Positions 1 to 9,326 of a DNA stretch of 64,000 nucleotides are shown here, one piece after another. Each line of letters starts with the position of its first letter. Positions within the stretch are counted from its first letter, which is position 1. The position numbers and the translations under genes are program-made. Under the pieces are notes generated by a model, which searched no databases, was not told where the DNA came from, and worked only from the letters and a program-made list of their open reading frames with translations. The stretch is taken from positions 62,001 through 126,000 of the forward strand of contig JAMXFF010000021.1 of the NCBI GenBank assembly GCA_025370845.1. The letters are read 5' to 3'. Source of the stretch: Laspinema palackyanum D2a (GTDB taxonomy: Bacteria > Cyanobacteriota > Cyanobacteriia > Cyanobacteriales > Laspinemataceae).

Positions 1-771
1 GTGAATTTGTTTTGGGCGATCGCCCGAATGCAAACGGTAGCAAGACAGACGTTGGGCCCGGTGAGTTATCTGAAGAAAGTCTTGCTAGAAACCGCCCAGG
101 GGATTCAATCAGAAGATTTAAAAACCTGTCAGGCGATCGGGGATTACGGTTTGGAGGTGCTGCCGAGTACACCGCAAAAGCTGCGAATTCTCACCCATTG
201 TAATGCGGGGGCGTTAGCGACGGCAGGATATGGGACGGCATTGGGGGTGGTGCGATCGGCGTGGAAATGCGATCGCCTCGAACGAGTCTATGCCGATGAA
301 ACCCGTCCGCGTTTACAAGGGGCGAAACTGACCACTTGGGAATGTGTGCAGGAAGGAATTCCCGTGACGGCGATCGCCGATAATATGGCCGCACACTGCA
401 TGAAACAGGGATTGATTGATGCCGTGGTGGTGGGTGCCGATCGCATTGCTGCAAATGGGGATACGGCTAACAAAATCGGCACTTATCATTTAGCCATTGT
501 TGCTAACGCCCATTCAATTCCTTTCTTCGTAGCCGCCCCCTTATCTACGATTGATTTTACCTTAGTTGAAGGCAGCGCCATTCCCATCGAAATTCGGGAT
601 GCGGAAGAACTGTATCAAATTGGCTCAACCCGAATTTATCCCCTCGGCGTGGAATTTTACAATCCCGCCTTTGATGTCACTCCGGCGGAATTAATTACCG
701 CCATTATCACCGAATATGGAGCCGTAAAACCCTCGGAATTGCATCAATTGCAAAGCCAGCAGGTGGGTTAG
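1..771 (+). CDS. mtnA: S-methyl-5-thioribose-1-phosphate isomerase, 3' part
   Basis: Isomerase of the methionine salvage pathway, converting the aldose methylthioribose-1-phosphate to methylthioribulose-1-phosphate in the cytosol. Visible family blocks are [16 protein letters not shown], which contains the active-site cysteine, [13 protein letters not shown], and [20 protein letters not shown], which contains the catalytic aspartate of the eIF2B-like Rossmann fold. About 256 residues are present against roughly 350 in the family. The window opens inside the conserved NLFWAI block, so the GTG at base 1 is an internal valine and the true start lies upstream. The reading frame is intact to a TAG stop. 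The next gene is convergent, only 43 bases away. Confidence 0.93.
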   Translation: MNLFWAIARMQTVARQTLGPVSYLKKVLLETAQGIQSEDLKTCQAIGDYGLEVLPSTPQKLRILTHCNAGALATAGYGTALGVVRSAWKCDRLERVYADETRPRLQGAKLTTWECVQEGIPVTAIADNMAAHCMKQGLIDAVVVGADRIAANGDTANKIGTYHLAIVANAHSIPFFVAAPLSTIDFTLVEGSAIPIEIRDAEELYQIGSTRIYPLGVEFYNPAFDVTPAELITAIITEYGAVKPSELHQLQSQQVG

Positions 772-814
772 TGGAATCCAAAAACCGGGTAGGTTTTAAC
801 GGTTCAACCGGGTG

Positions 815-2902
815 TTAAGAGTGCGGTTCACCAAACAAAATTAGGGAACATTTCAACTCTTCAATCACCTTCGTGGTAACATTGCTAACGGTTAACCCCC
901 CGGCAGTTCGACGACGAATTGAGCGCAGGATCACCATATCCACGGATTGCGCTGCCTTCATAATGACTTTGACCACATCATCATCAGGAATGGTGGTAAT
1001 GGCGATTTTTACCGAAGAGTTATCCCGCTGGACCAGTCGGGCCAACTCGGATTCAAACTGATGAATTTGTCCGACAGGAGTCCTGCGAGCACAAACGTGC
1101 AATAGGGTAATTTCTCCGGCATTAGCATCAGCAAATAATTGAGCAAATCGCACAGTCCGTAAGGTCTGGGGGGATAAATTTTTGACCGGCACTAAGAGAC
1201 GATGAATATTAACGGGTTCATCGATCAGGCGCATGACGGCAACGGGACAGTGGGAGGACCAAAAGACATCATTAATCAGGTTGCCAAATAATCGCGATCG
1301 CAAGCGCGTTGTCGGACTCCATCCCATCACGATTAAGTTAGATTCCCATTCCCGGGCAGTTCGGCTAATGGCGCGGGATATCTCATCATCAATCCGCAGT
1401 TCAGGTTTGGCTTTGACCTCAAATTCCGCTAACATTTGGACCGAGCGATCGAGCGATCGGCGACTTTCTTTGAGGGCAATATCGAGTTGGGGTTCATCCA
1501 TGTGAACATGAGCGATCGCCACGGATAAGGGAATAATTTGCCCAGACTCATGACGGGCTAAAAGGGCCGCCATTTGAATTAAATACCGTTGGGTCAAGGG
1601 ATTAGAAATCGGCACCACAATGGTAAACAAATCGTTCGGACTTCCTAGGGTAGGATTTACCTTCATCTCCCCTCCGTGGGTTTCCCACCAGATCGACATA
1701 TTATTTGACCCGATCTGGACTTTCGGGACCGGCAGTTTGCTGGCAAATCTTGCCGTCATCACAGGTCCGAGAATGGAAGTCACCAACATCAAGACAATCA
1801 CGGTGTTGAAGACTTCCGGGGTAATCACACCCTGTTGCACCCCCACCAGGGCTGCGGCCAAAGTCGCCGCCACTTGGGGCACCGAAAGCGACCACATGGT
1901 TAAGGTTTCAATCCATTGATAACGATACAAAATTTTGGCAACCAAGGCGGCGATAAATTTGCTCCCGAGTAAGCCAAAAACAATGGCTAAGGTCAATCCC
2001 AGGGAGGTGGTGAGGGTCTCAATAAATCCATTAATATCGAGCAACAAACCCATTCCCACAAAGAAAAAGGGGATAAATAAAACACTCCCGACAAATTCTA
2101 CTTTTTCCTTAACTGGACCGTTCCCCACAACATCATTGACCGCCAGTCCAGCGAGAAACGCTCCCACAATTTGATCCACATTAATTAATTGTGCACCGAC
2201 AGCGGCCAGAAATAGGGCAAGCAACACGAATAAAAACTGATTTCCTTCTTCATCTCCGGTTCGCCGAAAATATTCTTTTCCCGCCCGGTCAACTCCAAAT
2301 AAAACTCCTGTTGAGTACAGTCCTAGTAAGACTAATTGGAGAATTAAAGAAAAAGCGGTGAATTCTCCGGCATTGAAGGAAACACAAATTGCCAATACTA
2401 ACAACGCGCCAATGTCGGTAAAGATAGTCGCCCCAATGGTCACGGTCACTGCCTCATTCCCCACAACTCCTAAGCGGTTAACGATGGGATAACCTAAGAG
2501 GGTATGAGAGGCGAGGAGGGAACCAATCAAAATGGACGGATTCCAATCAAATCCAAAAGTTCGTCCGATGATGGTGCCGACGATTAAGGGAACCAGGAAG
2601 GTGGCAAACCCAAATCCGATGGAGCGATTTTTAGTTTTGCGGAACTGTTGGATATCAATTTCTAAACCCGCGACGAACATGAGGTAGATTTTGCCAATAT
2701 CCGAAAGCAGTTTGATGGTGTCGGTGTTGGGATTGAGCAGTCCCGCCCCATCCGGACCTAAGACGACTCCGGCGACTAACAACCCGATTAATCCGGGCAG
2801 TCGCAGATTTTCAAAGATCGGAGGGACAATCAAGATGACCAAGAGGAGAAGGGTAAATTCTACAATTGGACCTTCGGGAATTAAGTTGGTTATTTGTTCC
2901 AT
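815..2902 (-). CDS. Cation:proton antiporter (CPA2 type) with C-terminal universal stress domain
   Basis: Membrane exchanger of monovalent cations (Na+ or K+) for protons. Residues 1 to about 390 hold roughly a dozen hydrophobic segments of the Na+/H+ exchanger fold, with typical stretches GLLVAGVVLGPDG near the N terminus, LLASHTLLGYP, and a TDIGALL motif supplying membrane-embedded acidic residues. Residues from about 420 to the end form a soluble region with USP-like pieces such as NLIVMGW and a second half-domain (LLVPVKNLSPQTLRTVRFA). This architecture is common in cyanobacterial KefB/NhaS-like proteins. Starts at ATG 2902. The ion specificity cannot be read from the sequence. Length 695 aa is normal for the fused form. 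Confidence 0.9.
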   Translation of the reverse strand: MEQITNLIPEGPIVEFTLLLLVILIVPPIFENLRLPGLIGLLVAGVVLGPDGAGLLNPNTDTIKLLSDIGKIYLMFVAGLEIDIQQFRKTKNRSIGFGFATFLVPLIVGTIIGRTFGFDWNPSILIGSLLASHTLLGYPIVNRLGVVGNEAVTVTIGATIFTDIGALLVLAICVSFNAGEFTAFSLILQLVLLGLYSTGVLFGVDRAGKEYFRRTGDEEGNQFLFVLLALFLAAVGAQLINVDQIVGAFLAGLAVNDVVGNGPVKEKVEFVGSVLFIPFFFVGMGLLLDINGFIETLTTSLGLTLAIVFGLLGSKFIAALVAKILYRYQWIETLTMWSLSVPQVAATLAAALVGVQQGVITPEVFNTVIVLMLVTSILGPVMTARFASKLPVPKVQIGSNNMSIWWETHGGEMKVNPTLGSPNDLFTIVVPISNPLTQRYLIQMAALLARHESGQIIPLSVAIAHVHMDEPQLDIALKESRRSLDRSVQMLAEFEVKAKPELRIDDEISRAISRTAREWESNLIVMGWSPTTRLRSRLFGNLINDVFWSSHCPVAVMRLIDEPVNIHRLLVPVKNLSPQTLRTVRFAQLFADANAGEITLLHVCARRTPVGQIHQFESELARLVQRDNSSVKIAITTIPDDDVVKVIMKAAQSVDMVILRSIRRRTAGGLTVSNVTTKVIEELKCSLILFGEPHS

Positions 2903-4092
2903 AAGCGGGCGATCGCAGCCAACTGATCAAGTTGGGGTAAAAGGTCTTAATTTAATTTATCATAGTCCAAAAAATAATTTTACTGCCCTCGATTCTCTCG
3001 GTTCTAGGTTTTATTTTGGGTTTTTCATTAAAATATTACTCCTAATTCTTCCTGATTTTTGATAGGTAAACTTTGAATTATCTCGATTCCAAAAATTATG
3101 TCGGGTCAAATTAAATGAGTCTCCCTCGAAAAACCAGGAGTGGGAGCATCTTGCTCCCTACTACTTACAACAAGGGAGCAAGATGCTCCCACTCTTGGGG
3201 ATAATTATCAACTTTATTTCGACTGACCCTACCCTCGATTAAAATCCTAATTTTTGATTGAATTAGGTAGTGAGTGAATATCCAATTGAAAAGATTTCCC
3301 TGTTGATAATTTTATCAATAATTTGGGGGGAGGGAGAGAGAGGTGAGGGGGCATCCCCTGTTCAATTGAGACCCGTTTGAAGATAAAAATATGGGATTCT
3401 CAACCCTTTAGGAGAGTCAGAATATCGGGGGCGGGGTTGATGGGCCTCAAGTTGCGGGGAAGGGTTCTCGGTGGGGCGATCGCCAGGATCCTTAGTGAGG
3501 TGTTCTCTACCCTGGGATAGTCCTCGTTTGAAACGGTTAAATCTGTCTCTTCCTTTCGGTTGATGCGATCTGTGAAAATGTTAATTTTTTCCCGGGGTCA
3601 AATTCCATCGTTTAGGTGAGGTCATTTCCCAAGGCATAGACTATACTAGAAAACGCTCAGTTATAGAGTTCAACGTAGACTCAAGGGATTGAGATCCAGG
3701 GATAGTCATCCTAATTTGATGGTAAGGGGCGATCGCTATCGGGTGGGGTGATTTTTTCCAGGGAACGGGTCAATTTTTTTGAAACTAGGGACGGCGATCG
3801 GGATGCTGCTGAATATAGACCGCTAAAACTACAACTTTCAAAAGGACCGAAGTCCAGTAACTGGGTTAACAATTGTTTCAGTCCCGAGGAGGGGAGAGTT
3901 CCCCGGATAGGGAGTCCCTTGACTGTTTTGAGTCCGGGGCGATCGCCACCTCGGAAGCGATCGCTGCTCCACCTTTACTCGAAAGCTTAAACCTCCTGTC
4001 TGCTCAACATTCCGAGTCCCCTGCTCAGGGAATCACCGATGGATTCCACCCCATTATTCCAATGCCACCCTTTTATTTCTATCTAATTTATT
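2903..4092. other. Long intergenic region without a convincing gene
   Basis: About 1.2 kb between the divergent antiporter and CHAT genes. It is AT-rich near 2950-3070, then mixed. It contains the inverted repeat at 3139-3193 and several HIP1 octamers (for example near 3478 and 3729). Short open frames occur around 3748-4103, but none has a ribosome-binding site or recognisable protein. It must hold the promoters for both flanking genes; I could not place them confidently. Confidence 0.5.
3139..3193. repeat. Inverted repeat, 21-bp arms (GGGAGCATCTTGCTCCC type)
   Basis: Left arm 3139-3159 and right arm 3173-3193 are perfect reverse complements of 21 bases, separated by 13 bases. Each arm is itself partly palindromic around GAGCATCTTGCTC, so a cruciform or an RNA hairpin is possible. 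It resembles dispersed intergenic palindromes of cyanobacteria. No T-tract follows directly, so a terminator role is uncertain. Confidence 0.85.
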
Positions 4093-7000
4093 ATGAAATT
4101 TAAGCTTTATAAAAACCGCTTTTTATTATCTCTTTCGTGGGGCATAATTCTAACTTGTTTCCCTCCCCTTGTAGCCTTTTCTCAGCAAACCCAACCGATT
4201 ATACCCGCTGAGGATGGAACCGGGACCGTGGTCAGTCCCGAGGGTGAAGTGTTTCACATTCAGGGGGGAACCCGCTCCTCCGATGGGGGGAATCTTTTTC
4301 ATACTTTTGAACAATTTGGATTAAATGCCGGTCAAACTGCTAACTTTCTGTCTAATCCGGAAATTCGCAATATTCTCGGGCGAGTAACCGGGGTAAATGC
4401 TTCTTATATTAATGGCTTAATTCAAGTCACTGGGGGTCAGTCTAATTTATTCTTAATCAACCCCGCTGGACTGGTTTTTGGGCCGGATGCGGCCTTGAAT
4501 GTCCCGGGTGCTTTTACCGCCACTACGGCGACGGGAATTGAGTTTGAGGCGGGGTGGTTTGATGGGGAAGGGTTTAACAATTATAGCCAGTTGATTGGCA
4601 AGCCCCTGGCTTTTTCTTTTAGCACCCAAGAAGTCGGAAGCATTATTAATGCGGCTCGCCTAAGTGTCAACCCCAACCAGAATTTAAGCTTGATTGGGGG
4701 CACCCTGCTCAATACCGGAACCCTCAGTGCCCCAGGAGGAACCATTACCCTAGCTGCGGTCCCGGGAGAAAGTTTGGTGCGGATTGCTCAAGAGGGATAT
4801 TTACTCAGTATTGAGGTGAATCCCCAGGGTTTGAACTCGGGGAATTCCGGCAGTCTTCCCTTATCGGTGAATCCCCTTTCTTTACCGGAATTACTGACTC
4901 AAACCGGGGTGGGTCATGCCACAGGTGTGACCGTCACTGAGGGGGGAATGGTGATTTTGACGGGTTCGGGTCTGCCGGTGGCACAAGGGGATCTGGTGAT
5001 GAGCGATCGCCCTGTATCCTCGACAGTCCCCGAGGACCGACCGACAATTAACAGCGCAAATGCCATCGTTTCCGCCCCTGAAACCCTGACGATTGTGGGG
5101 GGTCAACTGCGGACGACGGGGGACTTAACCCTGCGAGGCGGTGATACAGTCCGAATTCGCGAGGGGGAAACCGGGTTCCAGGCGATCGCCGGAGGGAATT
5201 TAGCCATTTTCGCGGATCAGAGCATTGATATCCTCGCCTTAACCGGAATTCAACCGGCGTTTCAAGCGGGAGGAAATCTGCGCTTAGTCAGTCCGGGCAA
5301 TATTTCCGGAGATTCTAACTTTTCCGCTGGGGGAAATTTCTCCATTGAAAATGCCCTAGGCGGTGGGGGTCAGTTTGTGAGTGAGTATGACCCAATTATT
5401 AGCGCCAGTGGGGATGTGATTTTAGGGTCTTATCAGGGAGTTTCCCTAAAAATTGAAGCAGGTGGGGCGATCGCCGCTGAAGATATTACCATCACCGGTC
5501 CCGATACCACCTTGGGAAACCTGAACGACCCCGATGCCGAACTCCTCCTGAATGAAGCAACGTTAATTTTGCGATCGGGGGTCGGGTCAGTCGTGAATCC
5601 CACGAATATTCCAACAACCCTCGGTAACACCTTTCTGGTTACCAGACCCCGGAGTCAACCCGCTAATATTACCCTGGGAAGGGTCTCCACTGCCGGAGGA
5701 CCCGTGATTTTAAACTCGGCAGGAGAATTGTTTGTTGATGCGATCGCCACTGCTGGAGGAGAAATTCGCCTCACCGCTAACAATAATATCACCGCTACCG
5801 GAGCCCTCAATTCTCAAGGGGGTGACATCAACATCACCGCAGGGAATTTCCTACGGGTTCTGAATACTGTTAATAATCAGAACGGTGTCAATGCCAGTAT
5901 CTCATCAGTAGAAAGTGGCGATCGCGGTGGCGATATCCGTATCCAACACAACGGAGGTACTACCACCCCATTTATTATCGGGGATGCCACCGTCAATGGG
6001 ACCGCTGGCGCCATTACCACAGGTTCTACCACCATTTCGCCCAACTTCTCTGTCCCAGTCCCCCCATCTCGCTACACCCAAGGCAATATTACGATTGTCA
6101 CTCAGAGTCCCAATGAAACTCCCACGGACCCCGGTGATGGAACTCCCACGGACCCCGGTGATGAAACTCCCACGGACCCCGGTGATGAAACTCCCACGGA
6201 CCCCGGTGATGAAACTCCCACGAACCCCGGTGATGAAACTCCCACGCAACCGGGAACAGGAACTCCCACGGACCCCGGTGATGGAACTCCCTCGCAACCG
6301 GGAACAGGAACTCCCTCGCAACCGGGAACAGGAACTCCAACGCAACCGGGAACAGGAACTCCCACGCAACCGGGAACAGGAACTCCCACGCAACCGGGAA
6401 CAGGAACTCCCTCGCAACCGGGTGATGGAACTCCAACGCAACCAGGAACAGGAACTCCCTCGCAACCGGGTGATGGAACTCCAACGCAACCGGGAACAGG
6501 AACTCCAACGCAACCGGGAACAGGAACTCCAACGCAACCGGGAACAGGAACTCCGACTCAACCGGGAACAGGAACTCCAACGCAACCGGGAACAGGAACT
6601 CCGACTCAACCGGGAACAGGAACTCCGACTCAACCGGGAACAGGAACTCCGACTCAACCGGGAACAGGAACTCCCTCGCAACCGGGAACAGGAACTCCGA
6701 CGCAACCGGGAACAGGAACTCCCTCGCAACCGGGAACAGGAACTCCGACTCAACCGGGTGATGGAACTCCAACGCAACCGGGAACAGGAACTCCCTCGCA
6801 ACCGGGAACAGGAACTCCGACTCAACCGGGTGATGGAACTCCGACTCAACCGGATCCAACTTCTCCACCGATAGGGTCGGATAATCCGTCAACCGGACCG
6901 ATTGTCAATCCTCCAATACAGCCGAATCCCGTGCCTCCACCGTTCATTATTTCACCGGCACCGGATTCGAGTAATCCGCCTGGAGCAAATATATCGAACC

Positions 7001-8622
7001 CAGTTCCTCCTGCTAATAACGGGGGAGGGAATGTCTCGATTCCTCCGGGTGAGAACGGGGGAGAGAATTTACCGATCGCCCCGATCGCCACACCCGCACC
7101 TCTTGATCCGGCAACTCCAAATGGGGAATCCAGATCACAGGCGATCGTGCGTAACCTGCGATCGCTGCAACTAGAAGTTGCGCGAAATTTAGGAGAAACA
7201 GAGATTGCAAATACCCTAGCGCCACCTCTTCCTGATTTTCAGGGGATGGGTCCTGGAGGCTCTTATTTGGCTGAAACCTCCCAGATGTCAGTGTGGGTTG
7301 AAGCCCAAAATGCTCCTGACATTCGCACCATCAGCCGGATAGATATCGAACAACAGATTGATCAAGGAAATATTACGGAAGCGATTAGCCTTCTGGATAT
7401 GTATTTCACCGAAGAACTCAGTGTTTATCTGGGTCAACCCGTCGGACGTAATGTCAAAACTTTTACTGCACTGCAAGAAAAATTCGAGCATGATTCCGAA
7501 CCCACGGGGACGAAGCCAGCGATTCTCTATACTTTCGTCCGAGATCAACAATTAGACTTGATTCTCATGCCTAGCAAAGGTAATCCGATTTACAAAAAAG
7601 TTGAAGAGGCCGATCGCGAAACCCTGCTGAAAGTCGTTACAGACTTTAGGAAGGCCATTGCTGACCCCCGGTCCCGAACTACCAAAAGTTACCAAGTTCC
7701 CGCCCAACAACTGTATGAGTGGTTCATTCAACCCTTAGCCGAGGATCTGGTAGAACTAGAAATTGATACCTTGATGTTTTCAATGGATGAAGGGTTGCGA
7801 TCGCTTCCGGTATCTGCCTTATATGATCAGGAGCAATTTCTGATTGAACAATACACTATTGGCATCATCCCCAGTGTAAATTTAACAGAAATGAACTATA
7901 ACCCATTGAACAATGCTCAACTGTTAGCAATGGGAGTTTCCCAATTTGCGGAAATGTATCCGTTACCGGCGGTCCCGGTGGAAATTAACAGCATTCTAAC
8001 CGAGTGGCCGGGTCAATCGTTCTTGAATGAAGAGTTGACCTTAAAAAATATGCAAGAGTACCGTCAAAAAGGTGCGTTTCAGATGATTCATTTGGCAACT
8101 CATGCGGACTTTAAACCCGGATCCCCGAGTAATTCTTTTATTAAACTGTGGGATACAACTCTCCCGCTTTCGGAACTGCGCCGACTGAACTGGACCGACC
8201 CGCCGGTGGAATTATTAGTGCTATCCGCTTGTCGGACTGCGATCGGCGATCGCAATGCAGAGTTAGGGTTTGCGGGGTTAGCAGTTCAGGCTGGGGTTAA
8301 ATCGGCTTTAGCGAGTATCTGGTACATCAGCGATGAAGGAACGGTAGCGTTAATGACGGAGTTTTATAATCAATTTAGGTCGGGATGGATCAATGAGGAT
8401 GGCACTGCTTCATCAACCCGTCCTTACATTAAAGCTGAAGCCTTACGGCGCGCTCAAATCGCGATGATTCAGGGAGACTGGCGGATTGAAAATGGTAAGT
8501 GGATTGCTAAAAATCCAGATCGGACCATTTCTCTGCCCTCGGAACTCACTCAGGTAGCCAATCAAAATCTCAATCATCCCTATTATTGGGCTGCTTTTGT
8601 CATGATTGGTAGCCCTTGGTAA
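4093..8622 (+). CDS. Secreted haemagglutinin-domain protein with octapeptide repeats and C-terminal CHAT domain
   Basis: 1509 aa. Residues 1-30 are a signal peptide (KNRF, then a hydrophobic stretch ending VAFSQQ). Residues about 40-170 form the two-partner-secretion domain of filamentous haemagglutinins, with typical GNLFHTFEQF, SNPEIRNILGRVTG and NLFLINPAGLVFGP. A beta-helix-like region runs to about 670. Residues 676-915 are 30 copies of TPTQPGTG/TPTDPGDE-type octapeptides, followed by a Pro/Asn-rich linker. From about 1150 to the end is a CHAT domain, a caspase-like protease fold, with His1337 in HLATHA and Cys1380 in LSACRTA as the expected catalytic pair. TPS-CHAT fusions are frequent in multicellular cyanobacteria; substrates are unknown. 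The partner outer-membrane transporter (FhaC/TpsB) is not in the window. Start ATG 4093 gives a proper signal peptide. Confidence 0.9.
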   Translation: MKFKLYKNRFLLSLSWGIILTCFPPLVAFSQQTQPIIPAEDGTGTVVSPEGEVFHIQGGTRSSDGGNLFHTFEQFGLNAGQTANFLSNPEIRNILGRVTGVNASYINGLIQVTGGQSNLFLINPAGLVFGPDAALNVPGAFTATTATGIEFEAGWFDGEGFNNYSQLIGKPLAFSFSTQEVGSIINAARLSVNPNQNLSLIGGTLLNTGTLSAPGGTITLAAVPGESLVRIAQEGYLLSIEVNPQGLNSGNSGSLPLSVNPLSLPELLTQTGVGHATGVTVTEGGMVILTGSGLPVAQGDLVMSDRPVSSTVPEDRPTINSANAIVSAPETLTIVGGQLRTTGDLTLRGGDTVRIREGETGFQAIAGGNLAIFADQSIDILALTGIQPAFQAGGNLRLVSPGNISGDSNFSAGGNFSIENALGGGGQFVSEYDPIISASGDVILGSYQGVSLKIEAGGAIAAEDITITGPDTTLGNLNDPDAELLLNEATLILRSGVGSVVNPTNIPTTLGNTFLVTRPRSQPANITLGRVSTAGGPVILNSAGELFVDAIATAGGEIRLTANNNITATGALNSQGGDINITAGNFLRVLNTVNNQNGVNASISSVESGDRGGDIRIQHNGGTTTPFIIGDATVNGTAGAITTGSTTISPNFSVPVPPSRYTQGNITIVTQSPNETPTDPGDGTPTDPGDETPTDPGDETPTDPGDETPTNPGDETPTQPGTGTPTDPGDGTPSQPGTGTPSQPGTGTPTQPGTGTPTQPGTGTPTQPGTGTPSQPGDGTPTQPGTGTPSQPGDGTPTQPGTGTPTQPGTGTPTQPGTGTPTQPGTGTPTQPGTGTPTQPGTGTPTQPGTGTPTQPGTGTPSQPGTGTPTQPGTGTPSQPGTGTPTQPGDGTPTQPGTGTPSQPGTGTPTQPGDGTPTQPDPTSPPIGSDNPSTGPIVNPPIQPNPVPPPFIISPAPDSSNPPGANISNPVPPANNGGGNVSIPPGENGGENLPIAPIATPAPLDPATPNGESRSQAIVRNLRSLQLEVARNLGETEIANTLAPPLPDFQGMGPGGSYLAETSQMSVWVEAQNAPDIRTISRIDIEQQIDQGNITEAISLLDMYFTEELSVYLGQPVGRNVKTFTALQEKFEHDSEPTGTKPAILYTFVRDQQLDLILMPSKGNPIYKKVEEADRETLLKVVTDFRKAIADPRSRTTKSYQVPAQQLYEWFIQPLAEDLVELEIDTLMFSMDEGLRSLPVSALYDQEQFLIEQYTIGIIPSVNLTEMNYNPLNNAQLLAMGVSQFAEMYPLPAVPVEINSILTEWPGQSFLNEELTLKNMQEYRQKGAFQMIHLATHADFKPGSPSNSFIKLWDTTLPLSELRRLNWTDPPVELLVLSACRTAIGDRNAELGFAGLAVQAGVKSALASIWYISDEGTVALMTEFYNQFRSGWINEDGTASSTRPYIKAEALRRAQIAMIQGDWRIENGKWIAKNPDRTISLPSELTQVANQNLNHPYYWAAFVMIGSPW
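6118..6837 (+). repeat. 24-bp coding tandem repeat, 30 units
   Basis: Thirty in-frame units of 24 bases encode TP(T/S)(Q/D/N)PG(T/D)(G/E), followed by one partial unit. The first units are the DPGDE type and the later ones mostly QPGTG, so two subtypes amplified in turn. Units differ by synonymous and replacement changes. The tract joins the beta-helix region to the CHAT linker and, being Pro/Gly/Thr-rich, is probably an extended wall- or surface-spanning spacer. Confidence 0.95.
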
Positions 8623-9326
8623 ACTGAAAAATTCGCTGAACTTTGCAGAAGATATAGGATGTTATTGAGAATCTGCATGGTTTTAAAGCGTCAAAATGCC
8701 CATTCTCTCATTCACCCCCAGCTTGAAAACGAGGTTCAGGAGGTGTAGGTTAGGCTCAGATCCCGGTTCTCTCGCACGATCGCAGATCAGGCCGGTAAAT
8801 CTACCTGTTTTCTGGGCGATCGGTATCCATCTCGTTACATTCCCTGACTTCGTTACAAATCTTAATTAAATTATATGTTGCCTCACGTTATCTGCGTATT
8901 TTCCCCAGGGTCCTTTAATTGACCGTCCGGATAATCATGTTATATTGAGGAAAACCACTAGAAATTTTGGACATTTAGGGACTTATGACTAAAGGACCTG
9001 CATTGAGAACACCGATGAAGGGGATGCCCGAGGCGATCGCCAAACCACAACAATGGCAGAGCTATATCCATCCAAGGGTATAAGAGGGGATTAATCAATC
9101 GCCGCCTCTATGTATTTTGAGAGAGATGTGAATACGGGATTAATCCAGTTGAGAGGGAAAGTTCTCTCGATTGGGCCATATCTAAATCGGTAACAGACAC
9201 TTAAGATTAAGTCAAGTCCTGAATGTTATTGCCTCGATCTTGATGAAAGAGTCCAATACTTCAGAAGGTGAGTAGTTTCCACAAACCTTGGGGGATAAGG
9301 GTTTTTTCATAAAGGGAGGAGTGTAT
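8623..9326. other. Intergenic region, no convincing gene
   Basis: About 700 bases between the CHAT gene and the RTX gene. A 32-codon open frame (8985-9083) starts after a weak AGGGA and has a TATATT box about 45 bases upstream, but the peptide is not recognisable. The stretch just before 9327 supplies the Shine-Dalgarno GGGAGGAG of the RTX gene. Confidence 0.45.

Noticed and set aside
1-3. GTG at base 1 as the start of mtnA
   Set aside because: It falls within the conserved NLFWAI block and about 95 N-terminal residues of the family would be missing.
5905-6892. Several long open frames on both strands across the 24-bp repeat
   Set aside because: A 24-bp unit without stops in several frames repeats that lack of stops 30 times. 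The plus-strand frame of the CHAT protein continues on both sides with recognisable domains; the others do not.
8985-9083. 32-codon open frame with weak AGGGA
   Set aside because: Peptide not recognised and signals weak; left as a remark in the spacer entry.
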